Shown piece by piece: positions 60,105 through 64,000 of a stretch of DNA of 64,000 nt. This DNA comes from Dipteris shenzhenensis (taxonomy: Eukaryota > Polypodiophyta > Polypodiopsida > Gleicheniales): the NCBI GenBank assembly GCA_047967505.1, contig CM106539.1. One strand, 5' to 3'. The position numbers and the translations under genes are program-made. The notes below the pieces were generated by a model. That model had not been told where the DNA came from. It did not search any database and worked only from the letters and a program-made list of their open reading frames with translations. Numbering within the stretch: position 1 is the stretch's first letter; every line of letters starts with the position of its first letter.

Positions 60105-63100
60105 TTAAGCTTTTGGCCTTGAAGACAAGCCAGTTTCTACTTTCCTAATTTCAAATATCAGCATCCTCCACATCTTCAAAACAAACATTTCAGCCTCATC
60201 ATCCAAGATGTTCACCAAAAGCTCGAGCATGTGAGCTGCTGTTACATGCTTTCTAGTGTTTGACACGATAAAATCAACCAGTGTAGCCTCCTCCTCTCCC
60301 AAAAATTCTGTGATCTTTTTGGAAATCCAAGGTCGCATCCGAGCATGCAGGTCATGCTGCATACAACAAAAAAAGGACAGTTAACAAACAAAATACCTCA
60401 GCTCGAAATGGACCAAAGCCATGGGAGACACTATAATTGCCCTACCTGGTCATATATTGCCCAGTCAACATTGTAGGCAAACAGCTCTTCTTTCGTTTTG
60501 GGAATGGTGTCAATCAGCTGCTTTGCATCAAGTAGTTTCTTATTGTCAGGGGGGATCGACTTATCAGATGCTCGCTCCCTTTCCTGCGTGCTATCTGAAT
60601 TTCTATGTTTCTCTCTCTCTCTGTGTCGGTCCATCTCCTCTCTCCCACGCTCTCTATCTTTGTCTCTACTTCGATCTTCATCTCGTTCCCGATAATTCTT
60701 ATCCTTATCCCGAGGCCTGTCCATCAGTCGTCTTGATCTATCTCGCTCTGACCCCGTCTCTTCCTTGTTTCCTAAATTAGACAGACTCTTAGCAAATTCA
60801 GCAGCTGCAACCAGATTGGGGGCAACACTCCTTGGAGGAGAGGCCTTTGAAGGTGCAACTACTTGCATCTCTTCAGCAGAATAATCAATAGGAACCAACT
60901 GCCTAAATGGGCGATCTTTAGGTGCTTCCTCTTCATCTTCTTGGTGAAACACAGAGGGAACAGCTGTTCGTTTTCCAGAGCCCATGAGACCAAAACCCAG
61001 CTTTCTTGGAGCTGGACTGCTGTTTGTTTTTTCATCTGTCTCCATGTTGACAGTCCCAACATCATCGTCGACCATCATATCACAGGTACCGTTTCTTGAA
61101 ACCTCCTCACCTTCAAGCACGAAAGCTCGTCAGATGCAAAGATAGCTAGGAAACAAGCAATCGAGCCATCAGCCTGCGAAATTAGAACAACCATTAAATC
61201 AAATAGAAACGCAAGCTAAGTTCCAAGAGTTACCATCAGGCAAGTGAATATGTTCCTTGCTTTCAGAACTAGATGTTGCCATATTTTTTGTCAACTCAGG
61301 TTCTAAATTGCCTCCTGAAGCCCCATCTACAGCCATAGGCATAGATTCAGCCACTTCTGTCCGTTCCATTTCAGCATGTTTCCTTTTTACTTGTTCCTCG
61401 AGTTCTTCTTTCACCTTCTGCCGCTTGGCCTCAATAATCTCTTGTTCCTCCTTTAAGCGATCTTCCTCATCATCTTCTCTTTCTCTCTGGAATCTCTTGC
61501 GCTTGTCGTCATACATGTCTCCTCTGTGCCTCCTCTTCCTCCAGCCTTCATCATCACTTTCTTCTTCCTGATCCTTGATCAATCTTCGTCTCTCCCTCTC
61601 CCTTTCTTTTTCTCTCTCTCTATCGATATTCCGTTGCCGCTCCTTCTCTTTTTCACGTTCCTCCCACAATCTCTCACGCTCTTCATATAACCGTTCAGCA
61701 TCTCGTATTCTATTTTCACGATCCCTCTCCCGCCGTGCTCGCTCTCTCTCTCTCTCCCTCTCAAATCTCTCAAGCTCACGCTCTTTCTCCCTTTTCATCT
61801 CCCGTTCACGTTCCCTGTCCCTGTCCCTATCTCCAGGTCTGTCCCTGTCCCTATCGGCAGGCCTGTCCCTGTCCACAGGTCTGTCCCTGTCCCTGTCCCT
61901 ATCCCTACCTTTATCCCTGTCTCTATCTCTGTCCCTTTCCCTATTCCTGTCCCTGTCCCTTCCCTTGACATGGTCCAACCGTCTTCCTCGGTCAGATGAG
62001 CTTGTCTCTGGCTTATCAAGTTCTGAGCTGACTTTGTTTTCACTCGTCTCTTCTTCATTCTTTCCTTCATGCCCGTCTGCTTACCCAAGATCAATTAAAA
62101 TCAGCAAGCCAAATTTGCCCAAATTCTTCCTATATTAAAAATTTGTGACGCTGTATCGACCAAAGAAGAAACTCAGATCAAAATACCAGCTTTCCCTCCA
62201 TCAGCAACTGAATCTCCATCTCTCGAGGTTGCAGGAGCTTCAGACACTGAATTAGACTTCCCAGCAGCATCTGAAGCAGTGGGGAGAGGTGGCGGAGGGG
62301 GCAGAGGCTTTAATCTGGCCCTGCAAAACAAAACCAAAACTTGCAACCTTCCCTTCAAAACCATGTACTAGAACATTGTACAATCCACAATCATTTGAAA
62401 GCCGTGCGCTTCTGAGATATGAAACCTTATCACCATAAACTTCGCACCACAAGCCCAAATTGCAAGCAAAGGAGCTAAAAGGGATATTTTCCTCAGTTAC
62501 CTCTCTTCCAACATGCTTGTAAGTTTTTTCTGCGCTTCCTCATCTGCTTCCTTGTCCTGATCATTGACAATGCCAAACTTCTTTCCATTCTCATCTGTTC
62601 CATTCTCTTCAGCAATCGAATCTTTCTGAGCCTCAATAGGCTGCTTTACAGGTTCTGTAATGTCCACACCTGGTGCAGTTTCAACCTCTGTATCTGCAAC
62701 CTGACTAGCTTCTTCCTTCAGCTGTCTCTCTCTCTCAGTTTTTCTCAGAACATAGCGCTCCAAATATTCTCGTGTTGCTTGATTTACATTAAGCTGCAAC
62801 AACAGCATTTAGGGATGCCATCAGGGGGGGGTGAAAACCAAAAGTTCAGGCAAGGATTCTTTTCATGGCACCAACACAACTCATAACACCTCTCACCTCA
62901 AAAATTCCTAGATCAACAAACTTGGCATGTATAGGTGACTTTCTAGAACCATCTAAATTAAAAACCACAATGAACAAATGTTTCAAAACAATGGGGCACA
63001 GGTGCCAAGCTGAGTAAACCAAAGGCGTGCATTGAAACACAAAAAGCAACCCACCAAAATAATCACGTAGGACTAAACTCAGGAAGACCTTAGAGAAACA

Positions 63101-64000
63101 CAGAACGTTTCCATTACCAATGCCTTAAGGGCAGTGCTAACAATCATGGGAGGCATAGAAGAAGCAAGGCGTCTCCCTGTCACACCAGCAAGATACAGTC
63201 CAAAGGCCAACGCAAACTCTGTTTTTTTCTTCTTGTTTCACTGCCTCATATTGTTGACAAACGCCAACCATGGCCATCGAGGAACAAAAAATCTGATACA
63301 TATGCCCCACAAACAGCCATATCCCCTGGGACACATGCAAACTAGCGCAGAAACAGAACGTTTATCACCATTGACGATCACCAAAATGGTGCCTTTAGCA
63401 CAACGATTACAAATTAGGTGAGGTCAGAATACATTGCATGAGGTGCTCAATGTCTTAATAGAAGCAAACCAAACAAGAGAAACAACGCTACAAAGGAGAG
63501 AGTGATGTGACAACACAAACACATCATTCTACAGCCACATCCTAAGGACACTAAGGAGCACCATAGAGCTCAAAGAAAGACACTTAGTACCGCAATGCCA
63601 TCACAAGACGACATATTTCTCTACAGCCGTATGTGTAGCACAAGCTGCAGCAGCCAACCTGTGTCAACACTGCCCCAGCTACATGATTGTTAAACAGCAA
63701 GAAGTGAATATACATACCGAAGCAAAACATAATTACCAGTGCACCACAGGGGGACAATGAGCTTAATAAGGCTTTTATCAGTTAGAAATTCACAAACTGC
63801 AGCTTGACCTTTGGTTCTTAATCAACCTTTAATATTCCCCTCCAAGCTCATGCCATCTGAGTCCATTGCCTTTGCAACTGTGTCATTGACCCAAGTCAAG
63901 CTAGAGAGTTAAGTATTTTACCACCAGTTCCTGTCCTTCTAAGCTGAATTTGTTCAGCAGTCGTAACGCTCTTAGCACACCTTCTGCAGACTCAAACTCA
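60105..64000 (-). CDS. RBM25: RBM25-like splicing factor (3' part, 5' end outside window)
   Basis: Minus-strand exons: beyond 64000 to 63922, 62793-62501, 62320-62187, 62076-61234, 61125 (or 61110)-60446, 60356-60105; stop TAA 60105-60107. Phases agree across all junctions, giving about 759 visible residues. The first exon (EFESAEGVLRALRLLNKF..EGQELV) is the end of an RRM, continued by LNVNQATREYLERYV as in RBM25. Then come an acidic Glu/Asp region, a proline run (KPLPPPPPLP), a long Arg-Asp/Arg-Glu mixed-charge domain (exon 61234-62076), KLGFGLMGSGKR, a second RD/RE stretch, and a C-terminal PWI domain containing RPWISKKITEFLG. RBM25 proteins bind RNA and U1-associated factors and influence alternative splice-site choice in the nucleus. 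No lesion is seen. The start of exon 61125 is ambiguous between two AG acceptors 15 bp apart. Confidence 0.93.
62794..63921 (-). other. RBM25 intron, about 1.1 kb
   Basis: Separates the RRM end exon from the LNVNQATREYL exon. It has GT at 63921-63920 and AG at 62795-62794 on -. Small frames inside it (for example 63134-63421 on +) are not supported as genes. Confidence 0.85.

Noticed and set aside
61575-62138. 187-codon Ser/Leu/Arg-rich frame on +
   Set aside because: Antisense shadow of the Arg/Asp-rich exon of RBM25.

Overview
The window is nuclear DNA of a land plant with a repeat-rich genome. The evidence is two spliced genes of plant type with GT-AG introns, separated by tens of kilobases of decayed transposable elements (Ty1/copia, Ty3/gypsy, LINE, CACTA, a foldback DNA element) plus microsatellites. 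No rRNA, tRNA, CRISPR or prokaryote-style operon was seen. I cannot fix the species; the layout would fit a gymnosperm, fern or other large-genome plant.

Only two genes look intact. (1) An EAF6-like subunit of NuA4-type histone acetyltransferase complexes lies on + at 15828-19091. Its six exons join in frame to about 158 residues. (2) The 3' part of an RBM25-like splicing factor lies on - at 60105-64000. It shows the end of an RRM, an Arg/Asp/Glu-rich region and a C-terminal PWI domain, and its 5' end is outside the window. Both are housekeeping-type nuclear genes and appear independent.

Layout: 1-4.3 kb holds repeats, a possible LINE scrap and a long pyrimidine tract. 4.35-7.0 kb is a decayed multi-exon transposase-like gene (copy 1). 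7.35-8.09 kb is a broken histone H3-like (possibly CENH3-like) copy with plant telo-boxes upstream. 9.5 kb has a copia RNase H scrap and 12.9-13.9 kb a LINE relic (-). 15.8-19.1 kb is the EAF6 gene. 20-30 kb has tandem repeats, an unidentified one-frame pseudogene (-) and a foldback element. 30.6-37.5 kb is a Ty3/gypsy relic split by a complete but dead Ty1/copia element (31371-36630, 5-bp target duplication ATCAT). 38-39.9 kb is copy 2 of the transposase-like family (-). 40 kb has a second gypsy RT scrap. 42.9-44.66 kb is a CACTA transposase relic (-). 44.66-55.55 kb is a composite of two related copia elements on - between one pair of short LTRs, with a roughly 1-kb inverted-repeat DNA element inserted in one of them. 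55.5-60 kb is low-complexity and unassigned DNA. 60.1-64 kb is RBM25.

The least ordinary items are the two-copy transposase-like family, which shares at least two intron positions between copies, and the H3-like copy about 0.4 kb downstream of copy 1.
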